NCBI RefSeq assembly: GCF_001713395.1
Contig: NZ_CP016450.1
Location: forward strand, 3,048,001 to 3,112,000
Source: Sinorhizobium sp. RAC02
GTDB lineage: Bacteria > Pseudomonadota > Alphaproteobacteria > Rhizobiales > Rhizobiaceae
Direction: 5' to 3'
DNA: 64,000 nucleotides
The notes under the pieces were generated by a model that was not told the origin of the DNA, ran no database searches, and was given only the letters and a program-made list of their open reading frames with translations. The stretch's first letter is position 1, and the number at the start of each line of letters is the position of its first letter. The position numbers were made by a program, and so were the translations under genes. Below are positions 33,318-43,899 of this stretch, in pieces.

Positions 33318-33947
33318 TTACTTGGTGCCATACATCCGGTCGCCGGCATCGCCGAGACCGGGCACGATATAGCCCTTCTCATTGAGCTGACGGTCGATGG
33401 AGGCGGTGTAGACCGGCACGTCCGGATGGTGCGCGCGAAAACTCTTGATGCCTTCCGGGGCGGCAAGCAGGCAGAGGAAGCGGATGTTCGTCGCACCACG
33501 GCTCTTCAGCGTGTCGATGGCGGCAATCGCCGAATTGCCGGTGGCCAGCATCGGATCGACGACGATGACCAGACGTTCGTCGATGCTGTCCGGCGCCTTG
33601 AAGAAATATTCGACCGCCTCGAGCGTCTCGTGATCGCGATAGACGCCTATATGCGAGACGCGGGCCGACGGCACCAGTTCCAGCATGCCTTCGAGCAGGC
33701 CGTTGCCGGCGCGCAGGATGGAGGCGAAGACGAGCTTCTTGCCTTCCAGTACCGGCGCGTCGATCTCTTCGAGCGGCGTCTGGATGCGCGCGGTCGTCAG
33801 TTCCAGGTCGCGCGTGACCTCGTAACAGAGCAGCGTGGAGATCTCGCGCAGCAGGCGGCGAAAACTGCCGGTCGACGTTTCCTTCTTGCGCATGATGGTC
33901 AGCTTGTGCTGCACGAGCGGGTGATCGATGACTGTGACGCCGTCCAT
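33318..33947 (-). CDS. upp: Uracil phosphoribosyltransferase
   Basis: A 209-residue enzyme making UMP from uracil and PRPP. The PRPP loop is [12 protein letters not shown], the hood region holds [12 protein letters not shown], and the C-terminus [17 protein letters not shown] binds uracil. The ATG at 33947 has GGAAGG six bases ahead, so the longer frame beginning MEKGTF is rejected. It receives uracil produced by pyrimidine nucleoside breakdown. Confidence 0.95.
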   Translation of the reverse strand: MDGVTVIDHPLVQHKLTIMRKKETSTGSFRRLLREISTLLCYEVTRDLELTTARIQTPLEEIDAPVLEGKKLVFASILRAGNGLLEGMLELVPSARVSHIGVYRDHETLEAVEYFFKAPDSIDERLVIVVDPMLATGNSAIAAIDTLKSRGATNIRFLCLLAAPEGIKSFRAHHPDVPVYTASIDRQLNEKGYIVPGLGDAGDRMYGTK

Positions 33948-34051
33948 GGCCAACCTTCCGAATAAAGTGAACGTTCCTTTTTCCACGGAACGGCAGAGGC
34001 CTGCAAGAGAAGACAGCCGGCCGCAGGCAACATCCCCAGCCGGCTTGCCCG

Positions 34052-35016
34052 TTATAGCGCCGAAAGCAGCTTCTGCCGCGTCGGTTCGTCGACGAAAGCC
34101 GCTTCGATGGCGGTGCGCGTCATGCCGAGAATGTCCGCGTCGCTGAAGCCCATGACGGTTGAGGCGACCTCGTATTCGCGGGCGAGCGAGGTGTGGAAGA
34201 ACGGCGGATCGTCGGAATTGAGCGTGACGCGCACGCCGGCCTGGTGGAGGGCGCGCAGCGGATGGCTTTCGAAATCCGGAAAGACGCTCAGCGCGACATT
34301 CGAGCCGGGGCAGACTTCGAGCACCACCCCTTCGTCCGCCAGCCGCTTCACCAGATCCGCATCCTCGATCGCCCGCACACCATGGCTGATGCGCGAGGGA
34401 CGGACGTGATCCAGCGCGTCGCGCACGCTGAAAGCGCCGGAGAGTTCGCCGGCGTGGATGGTGATACCGAGGCCGGCGTCGCGGGCGATGTCGAAGGCGC
34501 GGGTGAAGTCGGCGACGCGGTGCATACGTTCCTCGCCGGCAAGATTGAAGCCGGTGATAAGTGGATGCGGCCGGCGCGCAGCATATTCCGCCGCCTTGAC
34601 CACGCGTTCTGGGCCGAAATGGCGGATGCCGACAATGAGAAGGCGTGTCTCGATGCCGGTCTTCGCCTTTGCCCGCTCGGCGCCTTCAGCGAGGCCGCGA
34701 ACGTAGGCGTCCGCCCCGATGCGGACGGCGTCGCCCTGATCAGGCGAGACGATCAACTCACTATAGATGGCGCCGGCTTCAGCGATCTCGGTGAGATAGG
34801 TTTCGGCGAGCAGCGCGTAATCCTCCTCCGTGCGGAAGAGATTGGCCGTCGCATCATAGCTTTGCACGAAACTGGTGAAATCCTGCCAGGCATAAGCGCC
34901 GTCGCGGATGAAGGCGGAGGTGTCGATGCCGTAGCGCGTAGCCTGCGCCAAGGCCAGCGCCGGCGGTGTCGCGCCCTCGATATGGCAGTGCAGCTCCGCC
35001 TTTGGCATGATTTTCG

Positions 35017-35020
<4 letters not shown>
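34052..35020 (-). CDS. add: Adenosine deaminase
   Basis: A 322-residue zinc hydrolase converting (deoxy)adenosine to (deoxy)inosine. Zinc ligands are in ELHCHIEGA, the catalytic HAGE in IHAGELSG and the final aspartates in SDDPPFF. The start is a GTG at 35020: AAGGAG lies six bases before it but 18 bases before the in-frame ATG at 35008. It overlaps the deoB stop by four bases (GTGA). At the low end of size for the family, it could also be an adenine deaminase-like member. Confidence 0.88.
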
Positions 35021-36246
<1,226 letters not shown>

Positions 36247-36347
36247 GGATCACCTATCGCATGTCGCCGAAACGGCGGATGGACTGCGTGACATGACACA
36301 GGCGCGGCGAGAGGTTCAAGCGAAATCGGCAGATGTGCGTGCCTGGC

Positions 36348-36953
36348 TCAGCAACCCGAGCAAGCGATCGTCTTGCCTTTGCGCAGGCCGAAGTAGCTCG
36401 TCTTGGCAAGTGGGAAGGAGCTGAGCCTGGACGAGAGATTGGGCGCCATGAGCAATATGGTATAGGGCACGGACAGCTCCGTGCGCACGAAGAACAGGCT
36501 CTTGGCACCCTGAATGTTGCTCGGCAAGACGACGGCCGTTCCCTTGGTATAGGGCTCCCCCTTGGCCTGATCGCGCGACCATGCGACGGTCGCCTTGCCA
36601 TCCGCATCGACGGCGACGCCGGTGATCTTCAGCGTGTATCCGTCAGCCTGCTGGAAGGGTGCAATGACGCGTTTTGTGACCTCTTTCATCGTATCCAACG
36701 TGTCCGCCGTTGTTGCAGACTCCTGCGTCAACAGGTCGGAGACGGTGCTGGCCGCTCGGCTGACCTTGCTCGACATGTTGATGCCGACGGAAATCTCGAA
36801 TGCACTGACATAGGCCATGATCAGAAGCGGCGCGACGATTGCGAATTCGATGGCGCCCGCTCCCTGCCGGTCCAGACCGAAGCGGCGCAGCAGGCTCCGT
36901 CCTTGCAAGGTCACCCTCTTGCCGACGAGCACAGGTGAAAAGACCGTACGCAT
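36348..36953 (-). CDS. TadE/TadG-like pilus assembly protein
   Basis: A protein of about 201 residues with the TadE-like N-terminus: basic residues, then GAGAIEFAIVAPLLIMAYVSAFEISVG (residues 32-58, in part), where the Glu of AIEF matches the prepilin-peptidase-processed pseudopilins. The rest is a periplasmic domain with repeated beta stretches and a C-terminal Cys pair (CSGC). The start ATG at 36953 follows a GTG; GAGGA is about nine bases before it. It overlaps the upstream TadE gene. It probably acts as a minor pseudopilin. Confidence 0.78.
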   Translation of the reverse strand: MRTVFSPVLVGKRVTLQGRSLLRRFGLDRQGAGAIEFAIVAPLLIMAYVSAFEISVGINMSSKVSRAASTVSDLLTQESATTADTLDTMKEVTKRVIAPFQQADGYTLKITGVAVDADGKATVAWSRDQAKGEPYTKGTAVVLPSNIQGAKSLFFVRTELSVPYTILLMAPNLSSRLSSFPLAKTSYFGLRKGKTIACSGC

Positions 36954-37564
36954 CACGGATAGTCCTCGTTCTGGATAACGGCTGTCGAGACCATCAGGTA
37001 GTTCTGCTTGCTACCGTCAGCAGACCTGATGGTGGAGAGATAGGGGCGGATGATGTCGGTGACGGTATCCCAGCGATAGTAGGCACGCACAATATTGATC
37101 GACTTCTTGCCGCCCGGGGCAAATTGGAACGCGGTCGTATCGAGATCCTTGCCCGTCAGCGGAACCGATTTCGGAATTTCCGCGAAAGTCTTGAAACTGC
37201 GCACATCCAGCCAGAGCTTGTTGGGCGCCTTCAGCTCATCCGCCGAGCACTTCAGCATGATGGCGATTTCTTCGCAGAAGGCCGCGCGGAACTCTTCCTT
37301 GGTCTTGTCCGTGTCTTTTTTTCCAAGATTGTAGGTGATCTCGCCGGTGCGGATCTTGCGCGCCATTGTATCGGTCGCGCTGGCAAGAAGCTGCTCGGCG
37401 GAAAAGGCGACGAACGTTTCGACCGAGGCGAAGACAATAAGGAAGAAAGGCAGCGTGAGGATGGTGAATTCAATCGCCGTCGCGCCGTCGCGGCGAGCGA
37501 AGAAGCGACCGATCAGACCCTTCATCGGCCGTCGGCGAACTGTTGTGTCTTGATCGAGCGACAT
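36953..37564 (-). CDS. TadE family pilus assembly protein
   Basis: A 203-residue TadE-like pseudopilin. RRDGATAIEFTILTLPFFLIVFASVETF (about residues 24-51, in part) is the TadE hydrophobic segment with the processing-site Glu. A periplasmic domain follows with two cysteines (FCEEIAIMLKC). The ATG at 37564 is chosen over a GTG at 37591 and ATG at 37525. It is 123 bases after the secretin-N-domain gene and overlaps the next TadE/G gene, so the three form one minus-strand unit. Confidence 0.8.
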   Translation of the reverse strand: MSLDQDTTVRRRPMKGLIGRFFARRDGATAIEFTILTLPFFLIVFASVETFVAFSAEQLLASATDTMARKIRTGEITYNLGKKDTDKTKEEFRAAFCEEIAIMLKCSADELKAPNKLWLDVRSFKTFAEIPKSVPLTGKDLDTTAFQFAPGGKKSINIVRAYYRWDTVTDIIRPYLSTIRSADGSKQNYLMVSTAVIQNEDYP

Positions 37565-37687
37565 CGCGATCCGTTCCCAAATGCTGGACACGGCGAGAGT
37601 AGACGGCAGACTGTTTATTTTTCGTGTGTGCGAGGCCGAAGAATTGAACGGCTTCCCATATTCGGACGCCCGAAGCGAAACAGGTCC

Positions 37688-38101
37688 TCAGCCGCCCGTC
37701 GCGGCGCGGGTCGAGTGTTCCTCGCAGTTTGGCGTACAGGACAGCACGGATCTATCGGTCTGCCGGAAGACACGCACCGTGTTGCCTTCATCGATCGACA
37801 CGAGAATACGCTCGTCGATGATCGCGTTTCCGTCGGCGTCGAGAAGAACCAGATTGGTCGTTCCGAAACTGCGGCCCGTCAGGACGATGGTGCGCGCGTC
37901 GGCCACAGTCGCATCGGCGACCTCGGCATTGCCGATGATCACCTTGCTGACCGGACGATCGAGCCGCAGCACACGGGCATGATCCATGTAGACGCGCATC
38001 AGCGGTTCTTCGGCCATGGCGCCGGCGGCCGTCGCACCCACCACGAATGCGGCAGTGGTAAACCTCAGCGCACCCTTAACGAAGGTCCAGTCGCGTCCCA
38101 T
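37688..38101 (-). CDS. Stand-alone pilus assembly N-terminal (secretin N-domain) protein
   Basis: A 137-residue exported protein: signal peptide to about residue 30 (VVGATAAGAMA), then one domain with ARVLRLDRPVSKVIIGNAEVADATVADARTIVLTGRSFGTTNLVLLDADG, given here only to mark the pattern of the CpaC/RcpA N-terminal domain at about residues 35-110. The corresponding part of CpaC in this locus has KLGLNKAIVVDLP and FGKEVGQTNIFVFGPNG. It has no secretin pore domain. CysThr-Pro-Asn-Cys (CTPNC) near the end could form a disulfide. It may be a periplasmic accessory or competitor of the CpaC ring. Confidence 0.75.
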   Translation of the reverse strand: MGRDWTFVKGALRFTTAAFVVGATAAGAMAEEPLMRVYMDHARVLRLDRPVSKVIIGNAEVADATVADARTIVLTGRSFGTTNLVLLDADGNAIIDERILVSIDEGNTVRVFRQTDRSVLSCTPNCEEHSTRAATGG

Positions 38102-38444
38102 AAACATTCATCCCGGCAATCAATCTCCAACAGCATCGCCGTGAATGGTGAACGAAGCTTTAAGCCACTCACTCACATTGCAGTTTTATCCGCAGCCGCC
38201 GCAACGCCCCAGGCAGGTCCATCCCTTCGGAAACGGGCCAGAACACGAGAAAGTACGCGCGAAACGCGCGCGCGTAAGGCGTTTTACCTATTGTTGACCA
38301 TATATCCGGTAGGCTGGCGTTAGGGTCGCATTAACCCATTTCCTTAAGCCGATGGAAATCGACTGCCTGTAGGTTGCATTCATCCGAACAACGGAAACAG
38401 TTGGCGGACGTGCTGAACCAACATCGTGGAGCTAGGAGAATACC
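38102..38444. promoter_or_regulatory. Divergent control region before the Flp pilin gene, 343 bases
   Basis: The gap holds the promoters for the pilin and for the minus-strand pilus genes. A TTGACC at 38294-38299 may be a -35 box. TTAA-N9-TTAA (38331-38347) resembles a CtrA site but with spacing 9 instead of 7. A GC-rich alternating purine-pyrimidine run (CGCGCGCGC near 38265) is also present. No coding region is seen. Confidence 0.4.
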
Positions 38445-38624
38445 ATGACCAAGATTTTCGCTCGCCTTATGAAGGACGAATCTGGCGCAACCGCCATCGA
38501 ATACGGCCTGATCGCTGCCCTGATTTCCGTTGCCCTGATCAGCGGTGCAACCGCCCTCGGCACGAGCCTGAACGATCAGTTCCACTTCCTGCAAGGCAAG
38601 CTCGCGAACACGCAGAAGCCGTAA
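38445..38624 (+). CDS. pilA: Flp/Fap type pilin
   Basis: The 59-residue major pilin of the Tad pilus. A short leader MTKIFARLMKDESG is followed by the mature N-terminus ATAIEYGLIAALISVALISG, with Glu at mature position 5 and the Flp-motif tyrosine adjacent, as in all Flp pilins. Cleavage after Gly14 by the prepilin peptidase CpaA is expected. AGGAG precedes the ATG by nine bases. It is so short that length cut-offs can miss it. A hairpin after the stop separates it from cpaA. Confidence 0.95.
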   Translation: MTKIFARLMKDESGATAIEYGLIAALISVALISGATALGTSLNDQFHFLQGKLANTQKP

Positions 38625-38649
38625 ATCCCGGGACATCGTTTCCTGACAA

Positions 38650-38680
38650 TGAAGCCGCCATCCCTCGGAAGGCGGCTTCA
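38650..38680 (+). terminator. Attenuating hairpin between pilin gene and cpaA
   Basis: A perfect 10-bp stem TGAAGCCGCC/GGCGGCTTCA with an 11-base loop starts 26 bases after the pilin stop. The tail TCATTCC is not a strong T tract, so partial termination giving excess pilin mRNA is the likely role. Confidence 0.65.
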
Positions 38681-38723
38681 TCATTCCGGGACACCGCCAG
38701 AACAACCAGCGGAGGGAATCGAC

Positions 38724-39236
38724 ATGACGCAGGCTCTGATTTTCGTGGTTTTCCCGCTGTGCCTGGCGCTTGCCGCCTTTTCCGATCTTTTCACAATGAC
38801 GATACCGAACCGTGTGCCGGCGATCCTTCTCGCCGCCTTTGTCATCGTTGCCCCGCTTGCCGGCCTCGGCTTGACCGATATCGCGATGCATCTGGCCGCG
38901 GGCCTCCTCGTCTTCGCCGCCTGCTTTACACTCTTCGCCTTCAACATCATGGGCGGGGGTGATGCCAAGCTGTTGACCGCAAGTGCCGTCTGGTTCGGCC
39001 TGTCGATGTCGCTGCTCGAATTTCTCGTCTGCGTCTCGTTCTTCGGCGGTGTGCTGACGCTCGGCATCCTCGTGCTGCGTTCGAACGCAAACGCCATCCT
39101 CGCCTCACGCCTGCCCGTGCCGAACCACCTGCTGGAAGGCAGGAAGGTGCCCTACGGCATCGCGATCGGCGCAGCCGCCTTCGCCACCTATGCCTCCTCC
39201 CCCCTCATGATAGCCGCTCTCGGCAAGCTGGGCTGA
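38724..39236 (+). CDS. cpaA: Prepilin peptidase CpaA (A24 family)
   Basis: A 170-residue membrane aspartic protease that removes the pilin leader. The two catalytic aspartates are Asp21 (FSDLFTMTIPN) and Asp80 (NIMGGGDAKLL). About five to six hydrophobic segments are visible and the N-terminal methylase domain of larger prepilin peptidases is absent, as normal for Tad systems. GGAGG lies well before the ATG at 38724. Confidence 0.92.
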   Translation: MTQALIFVVFPLCLALAAFSDLFTMTIPNRVPAILLAAFVIVAPLAGLGLTDIAMHLAAGLLVFAACFTLFAFNIMGGGDAKLLTASAVWFGLSMSLLEFLVCVSFFGGVLTLGILVLRSNANAILASRLPVPNHLLEGRKVPYGIAIGAAAFATYASSPLMIAALGKLG

Positions 39237-39336
39237 CGCCACGTCGCCTTTCGCTGAAGTTCCACGTAAAACGCCCGCTGGCGTGAGATCGCGTCCGGCG
39301 CCATCTTGCGTTTCGCAAGCGCCTCGAAACCTGGTG

Positions 39337-39368
39337 TTAACCATAGCCGTAAGGTGGTTATTAACCAT
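39337..39368 (+). promoter_or_regulatory. Two TTAACCAT boxes (candidate CtrA sites) before cpaB
   Basis: TTAACCAT occurs at 39337-39344 and 39361-39368, 24 bases apart, in the 192-base gap between cpaA and cpaB. This 8-mer is a known binding element for the cell-cycle regulator CtrA in alphaproteobacteria, and pilus genes are CtrA targets in Caulobacter. A separate promoter for cpaB-tadC is implied. Confidence 0.55.
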
Positions 39369-39428
39369 AATTACACCATTGCCGGTCAATGTGGGCGGAT
39401 AGAAGAGTCCGCAGTCCAGGGAACCCAC

Positions 39429-40238
39429 ATGAAACCGGCGCGAATCATTATTCTGGCAGTGGCCGTCGTCTCGGCTGGTGTTGCGGGCCTGCTCGCCCTG
39501 CAGCTCGCCAGCGGTGGCCCCACGATCATCCAGTCGGAGCCCGTGGTGGAGCGCGAGCCCTCCATCAACGTGTTGGTTGCCAAGGAAAGCCTACCGGTCG
39601 GCGCACGGCTCAATCCAGACATCATGGCTTGGGCCGCCTGGCCGGAGGGGTCGGTCGTCGAAGGCTTCATCACGGACCAAAACCGGCCGGACGCGCTGGA
39701 AAGCCTCGACGGTGCGATCGCCCGCATGCCGATCTTCAACGGCGAACCGATCCGCCAGGAAAAGATCGCCGATTCGAGCAACCGCATTATGTCCTCGCTT
39801 CTTCCATCCGGCAAACGTGCAGTCGCAACGGAAATCTCCGTCGCGACGGGCGCCGGCGGCTTCATTCTGCCGAACGACCGTGTCGACGTGATCATGGTGC
39901 GCAAGAACGAGACCGACACCTATCTCACCGAAACCGTGCTCACCAATGTTCGTGTGCTGGCGATAGACCAGCAGATCCAGGAAAATCCGGATGGGTCCAA
40001 ATCGGCCGTCGGCACCACCGCCACGCTCGAACTGACACCGGACCAGACCAAGGTGATCACCGTCGCGCAGCAGATGGCCGAGCGGCTCTCGCTGGCGCTG
40101 CGCAGTGTGGCGGATGCCCAGGAAGCCGATACCGGTGCGGCCGACTACCTGTTGAGCGGCAGCGACGGCATGCCTCTGGTCCAGGTGATCAAGACCGGTG
40201 AAATCGTTAACGGCGGCACATCCGCAGCCCAGAAGTGA
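39429..40238 (+). CDS. cpaB: Pilus assembly protein CpaB (RcpC)
   Basis: A 269-residue periplasmic protein with an N-terminal membrane anchor (residues 4-24, RIIILAVAVVSAGVAGLLALQ). A SAF-like domain follows, with NVLVAKESLPVGARLNPDIMAW, PIFNGEPIRQEKI and ISVATGAGGFILPNDRVDVIMV. CpaB is thought to link the secretin ring to the peptidoglycan and inner-membrane complex. It is followed by cpaC after 13 bases. Confidence 0.92.
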   Translation: MKPARIIILAVAVVSAGVAGLLALQLASGGPTIIQSEPVVEREPSINVLVAKESLPVGARLNPDIMAWAAWPEGSVVEGFITDQNRPDALESLDGAIARMPIFNGEPIRQEKIADSSNRIMSSLLPSGKRAVATEISVATGAGGFILPNDRVDVIMVRKNETDTYLTETVLTNVRVLAIDQQIQENPDGSKSAVGTTATLELTPDQTKVITVAQQMAERLSLALRSVADAQEADTGAADYLLSGSDGMPLVQVIKTGEIVNGGTSAAQK

Positions 40239-40251
40239 CCAGGAGCTGACC

Positions 40252-41799
40252 GTGTTTGGAATGAACAGAACTTTTCGGGCCTCTGTCGCCGGCGGATTGA
40301 GCTTCTGCCTGGCGTTTTCGGGCATGCCCGTAGCCCTTGTCGGCGGCACCGCCATCGCGCCCGCCGAAGCAGCGACCGCCACGATCATCCGCATCGATGA
40401 CAGTGGTCCGGGTGCGCGCAAGGCCGTCAAGCTCGGCCTCAACAAGGCGATCGTCGTCGACCTGCCGACCGACGCGCATGACATTCTCGTCGCCGACCCG
40501 GGCAAGGCGGATGCCGTGACGCGGACGTCGCGGCGCATCTATCTGTTCGGCAAGGAAGTGGGCCAGACCAACATCTTCGTCTTTGGGCCGAATGGCGAAG
40601 AGATCATCAGTATCGACCTCACCGTCGAGCGCGACATCGACGGCCTGCAGGCCAATCTGCGGCGCTTCATTGCCGATTCCGACATCCAGGTCGAAATCAT
40701 CTCCGACAACATCGTGCTGAACGGCACCGTGCGCACCCCGCAGGATTCCGCCCAGGCCGTTCGGCTGGCGGAAATCTTCCTACGGGGCGGTGAAGCGACG
40801 ACCCGGACGGTGGTTTCCCAGGGCAATAACGGCGATTCAGCCATCTTCGGCGAAGCGCGCCAGCGCTCGCAGGTCGTCAACATGCTGAAGATCGACGGCG
40901 AAGATCAGGTCACGCTGAAGGTCACGGTCGCCGAGGTCAGCCGCCAGGTGCTGAAGCAGCTGGGTTTCAATGGCTCTATCCAAGGATCGGATGGAGGCAT
41001 TTCCTTCCGAAATCCAACCAATCTCGGCGGTGCGGCCGACTGGCTTTCAAATGGAGCCCTGGGCGGAACCGTGGGCGGCTTGAGCCTCGCTAGCAGTATG
41101 AGTGCGATGGAGCAGGCCGGCGTCATGCGCACGCTTGCCGAACCGAGCCTGACAGCCATTTCCGGCGAAGAAGCCCGCTTCTATGTTGGTGGTGAATTCC
41201 GCATGCCAACCCAACAATCGATCGACGTCGACGAAGAAACGAAACAGAGAACCATCGATAGGGAGATTTCCGAAGTCGAATACGGCATCCGGCTGAATTT
41301 CCGGCCGGTTGTCCTGTCGCCGGGTCGAATCAGTCTGCGGATCGAGACAGAGGTTTCAGAGCCGACCTTCGAGGGCTCCACGACCTCCATCGCGCACAAC
41401 GACATCCCGGGCTTGACCGTGCTTGGTATCCGTCGCCGTGAAGCGACGACCAGTGTCGAACTGCCTTCGGGTGGCTCCATCGTGATCGCCGGTCTCGTCA
41501 AGGACGATATCCGCCAGGCGATGTCCGGCCTGCCGGGCCTCTCGAAGATCCCGATCTTCGGCACGCTCTTCCGCTCGAAGGATTTCATACGCAACGAGAC
41601 CGAAATGGTCATCATCGCGACGCCCTATCTGGTGCGCCCGGTTGCACGTAGCGCAATTTCCCGCCCGGACGACAATTTCAATGCGACCAACGATGCCGCG
41701 AGCTTCTTCCTCGGCAAGGTGAACAAGATCTACGGCCGCAAGGAAGAGGCAATGCCCTCAGGCAATTACCACGGCTCCATCGGCTTCATCTACAAATGA
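40252..41799 (+). CDS. cpaC: Outer-membrane secretin CpaC (RcpA)
   Basis: The 515-residue pore of the Tad pilus. After a signal peptide (to about residue 40, ending IAPAEA) comes the pilus N-domain (about 50-125), a BON-like domain (EIISDNIVLNGTVRTPQDS) and the secretin domain with VTLKVTVAEVSRQVLKQLGFN and the final VPFLSDIPILG-like stretch (SGLPGLSKIPIFGTLFRS). The start is a GTG at 40252, seven bases after AGGAG; the ATG at 40261 is too far from it. Confidence 0.92.
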   Translation: MFGMNRTFRASVAGGLSFCLAFSGMPVALVGGTAIAPAEAATATIIRIDDSGPGARKAVKLGLNKAIVVDLPTDAHDILVADPGKADAVTRTSRRIYLFGKEVGQTNIFVFGPNGEEIISIDLTVERDIDGLQANLRRFIADSDIQVEIISDNIVLNGTVRTPQDSAQAVRLAEIFLRGGEATTRTVVSQGNNGDSAIFGEARQRSQVVNMLKIDGEDQVTLKVTVAEVSRQVLKQLGFNGSIQGSDGGISFRNPTNLGGAADWLSNGALGGTVGGLSLASSMSAMEQAGVMRTLAEPSLTAISGEEARFYVGGEFRMPTQQSIDVDEETKQRTIDREISEVEYGIRLNFRPVVLSPGRISLRIETEVSEPTFEGSTTSIAHNDIPGLTVLGIRRREATTSVELPSGGSIVIAGLVKDDIRQAMSGLPGLSKIPIFGTLFRSKDFIRNETEMVIIATPYLVRPVARSAISRPDDNFNATNDAASFFLGKVNKIYGRKEEAMPSGNYHGSIGFIYK

Positions 41800-41810
41800 C
41801 GGGGAGAGAG

Positions 41811-42530
41811 ATGCGCGACACGAACAGCCACACGCCCCTCCCCGCAAGGATGCGCTTCATGCACAAGACCCTGCCGGCGCGCGCAGCACTCGCCGCAATG
41901 CTCGCCCTCTCCACTGCAGCACTTTCGGGCTGCGGCACCAATCCCGACAAGAATGCCACCGGCTCGATTCCGGACGATTATCGCACACGCCATCCGATCG
42001 TGTTGACGGAAACCGCGCAGACGATGGACCTTCCCATCGCCACGGGCGACCGGCAGCTGACCTTTGCGATGCGTGACAACATCCGTGGCTTCGCCGGTGA
42101 TCGCGCCGCCAAGTCGACCGGCGCGGTGCAGATCATGCTGCCGCGCGGTTCGTCCAATGCCGCGACCGCACACTACCTGCGCAAGGACATTCGCGCGACG
42201 CTGACGGCCGCCGGCATAAAACGCGACCGATTGATCGAGACGAGCTATGATGCGAGCAGCTACGGCGATGCCGCACCGGTACGCCTCGTCTTCTTCGCGA
42301 TCACGGCGAAGGCCGGTCCCTGCGGCACCTGGCCGGAAGACCTGATCTCGAACACGATGGAAAACCGGAACTATCACAATTTCGGCTGCGCCACGCAGGC
42401 CAACCTGGCCGCGCAGGTCGCAAACCCGATGGATCTCGTTCAGCCGCGCGGCATGTCGCCGATCGATGCGGAGCAACGCACAGTCGTGATTCAGGACTAC
42501 CGCGAGAACGGGCAGCCGCTACTGCGATGA
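41811..42530 (+). CDS. cpaD: Pilus assembly lipoprotein CpaD
   Basis: A 239-residue outer-membrane lipoprotein. The lipobox LSGC lies after a hydrophobic run (AALAAMLALSTAALSGC), so the mature protein starts at that Cys. The CpaD domain follows with RHPIVLTE, the central TSYDASSYGDAAPVRLVFF and CGTWPEDL ... NFGCATQANLAAQVANPMDLVQPR. GGGGAG precedes the ATG at 41811; ATGs at 41796, 41850 and 41859 are alternatives. It likely helps CpaC insert. Confidence 0.88.
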   Translation: MRDTNSHTPLPARMRFMHKTLPARAALAAMLALSTAALSGCGTNPDKNATGSIPDDYRTRHPIVLTETAQTMDLPIATGDRQLTFAMRDNIRGFAGDRAAKSTGAVQIMLPRGSSNAATAHYLRKDIRATLTAAGIKRDRLIETSYDASSYGDAAPVRLVFFAITAKAGPCGTWPEDLISNTMENRNYHNFGCATQANLAAQVANPMDLVQPRGMSPIDAEQRTVVIQDYRENGQPLLR

Positions 42531-42582
42531 ACGACATTGGAAAGCAGCTATCCATCCGGTCCGCCGGGCACCAGCAACGGAC

Positions 42583-43872
42583 ATGACGATGAGCACGATC
42601 AACTACACCATTGAGCGGCCCGCCGAAGAGCACCCGGACGAGGCCGTCCTGCCGACCGAGCTCGAGGCGGTGCGCCCGCTGCCGCGTATCTCCGTGCACG
42701 CCTTCTGCGAAAGCGAGGCGATGCTGCGCACCATGGAACGCTGCAGCCAGGATCGCCGCATGTCCAAGGCGAGCCTTCGCATCTCGAGCGCGAGCATCAC
42801 GGCAGCAGCCAATATGTTCGCCTCGGCGCCGACGCCGAACCTGCTGATTCTCGAAACCTCGACGGAGCCGCATGGCATCATGGAGGAGCTGGCCCCGCTT
42901 GCCGAGGTCTGCGATCCGAGCACCAAGGTCGTCATCATCGGCCGCTACAACGACATCCCGCTCTACCGCGATCTCATCCGAAACGGCATCTCCGAATACA
43001 TGGTCGGTCCCGTCGGCATGGCCGAGGTGTTGAATGCCATGGCCGCGATCTTCATCGATCCGGATGCCGAGCCGCTTGGCCGTACCGTCGCCTTCATCGG
43101 CGCCAAGGGCGGCTGCGGCTCCTCGACGATCGCGCACAATTGCGCCTTCGACATTTCCAACCTGTTCCAGACCGAAGTCATCCTCGCCGACCTCGACCTG
43201 CCCTACGGCACCGCCAATATCGATTTCGACCAGGACCCGCCGCAGGGCATTTCCGAGGCGATCTATGCGCCGGAGCGGCTCGATGAGGTGTTTCTCGACC
43301 GCCTGCTGACGAAGTGCTCCGACCATCTCTCGCTGCTTGCGGCCCCCTCGATGCTCGACCGGGCCTACGATCTCGAGCGCGGCTCGTTCCAGCCGATCAT
43401 GGAAGTGCTGCAGCGCAGCGCGCCGGTGTCGGTGCTCGACGTGCCGCATGCCTGGTCGGAATGGACGCGCACGCTGCTGTCCGAGGTGGACGAGCTGGTC
43501 ATCACGGCCACGCCTGATCTCGCCAACCTGCGCAACGCGAAAAACATGCTCGACGCGCTGAAGAAGCTTCGACCGAACGACAAGCCGCCGCATCTGGTGC
43601 TCAACCAGGTCGGCCTGCCGAAGCGGCCGGAAATCTCGCCCAACGACTTCTGCGAGCCGCTCGGCATCGAGCCGGTCGCGATCATTCCCTTCGACGCGCA
43701 GCTCTTCGGCACCGCCGCCAACAGCGGCCGCATGATCGCAGAGATGGACCGAAAGTCGCCAACGGCGGAAACCTTCGCGCAGCTCGCCCATATCGTGACG
43801 GGCCGCGCAACGATCAAGAAACCCAAGAAGGCCGGCCTCGGCAAGATGCTCGGGCTGCTCGGACGCAAGTAA
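42583..43872 (+). CDS. cpaE: Pilus assembly ATPase-like protein CpaE (TadZ)
   Basis: A 429-residue protein with an N-terminal receiver-like domain (about residues 30-150) lacking an evident phosphorylation site, then a MinD/ParA-type domain. The deviant Walker A is AFIGAKGGCGSSTIAHN; ILADLDLPYGTANIDFDQDP follows. TadZ/CpaE localises the pilus machine at the cell pole. It is 53 bases after cpaD and 28 bases before cpaF. Confidence 0.92.
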   Translation: MTMSTINYTIERPAEEHPDEAVLPTELEAVRPLPRISVHAFCESEAMLRTMERCSQDRRMSKASLRISSASITAAANMFASAPTPNLLILETSTEPHGIMEELAPLAEVCDPSTKVVIIGRYNDIPLYRDLIRNGISEYMVGPVGMAEVLNAMAAIFIDPDAEPLGRTVAFIGAKGGCGSSTIAHNCAFDISNLFQTEVILADLDLPYGTANIDFDQDPPQGISEAIYAPERLDEVFLDRLLTKCSDHLSLLAAPSMLDRAYDLERGSFQPIMEVLQRSAPVSVLDVPHAWSEWTRTLLSEVDELVITATPDLANLRNAKNMLDALKKLRPNDKPPHLVLNQVGLPKRPEISPNDFCEPLGIEPVAIIPFDAQLFGTAANSGRMIAEMDRKSPTAETFAQLAHIVTGRATIKKPKKAGLGKMLGLLGRK

Positions 43873-43899
43873 GCGATGCAACAGACTGGATGAAGTGGC

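Noticed and set aside
38331..38347. Full CtrA site before the pilin gene
   Set aside because: TTAA boxes are nine bases apart; the established spacing is seven.
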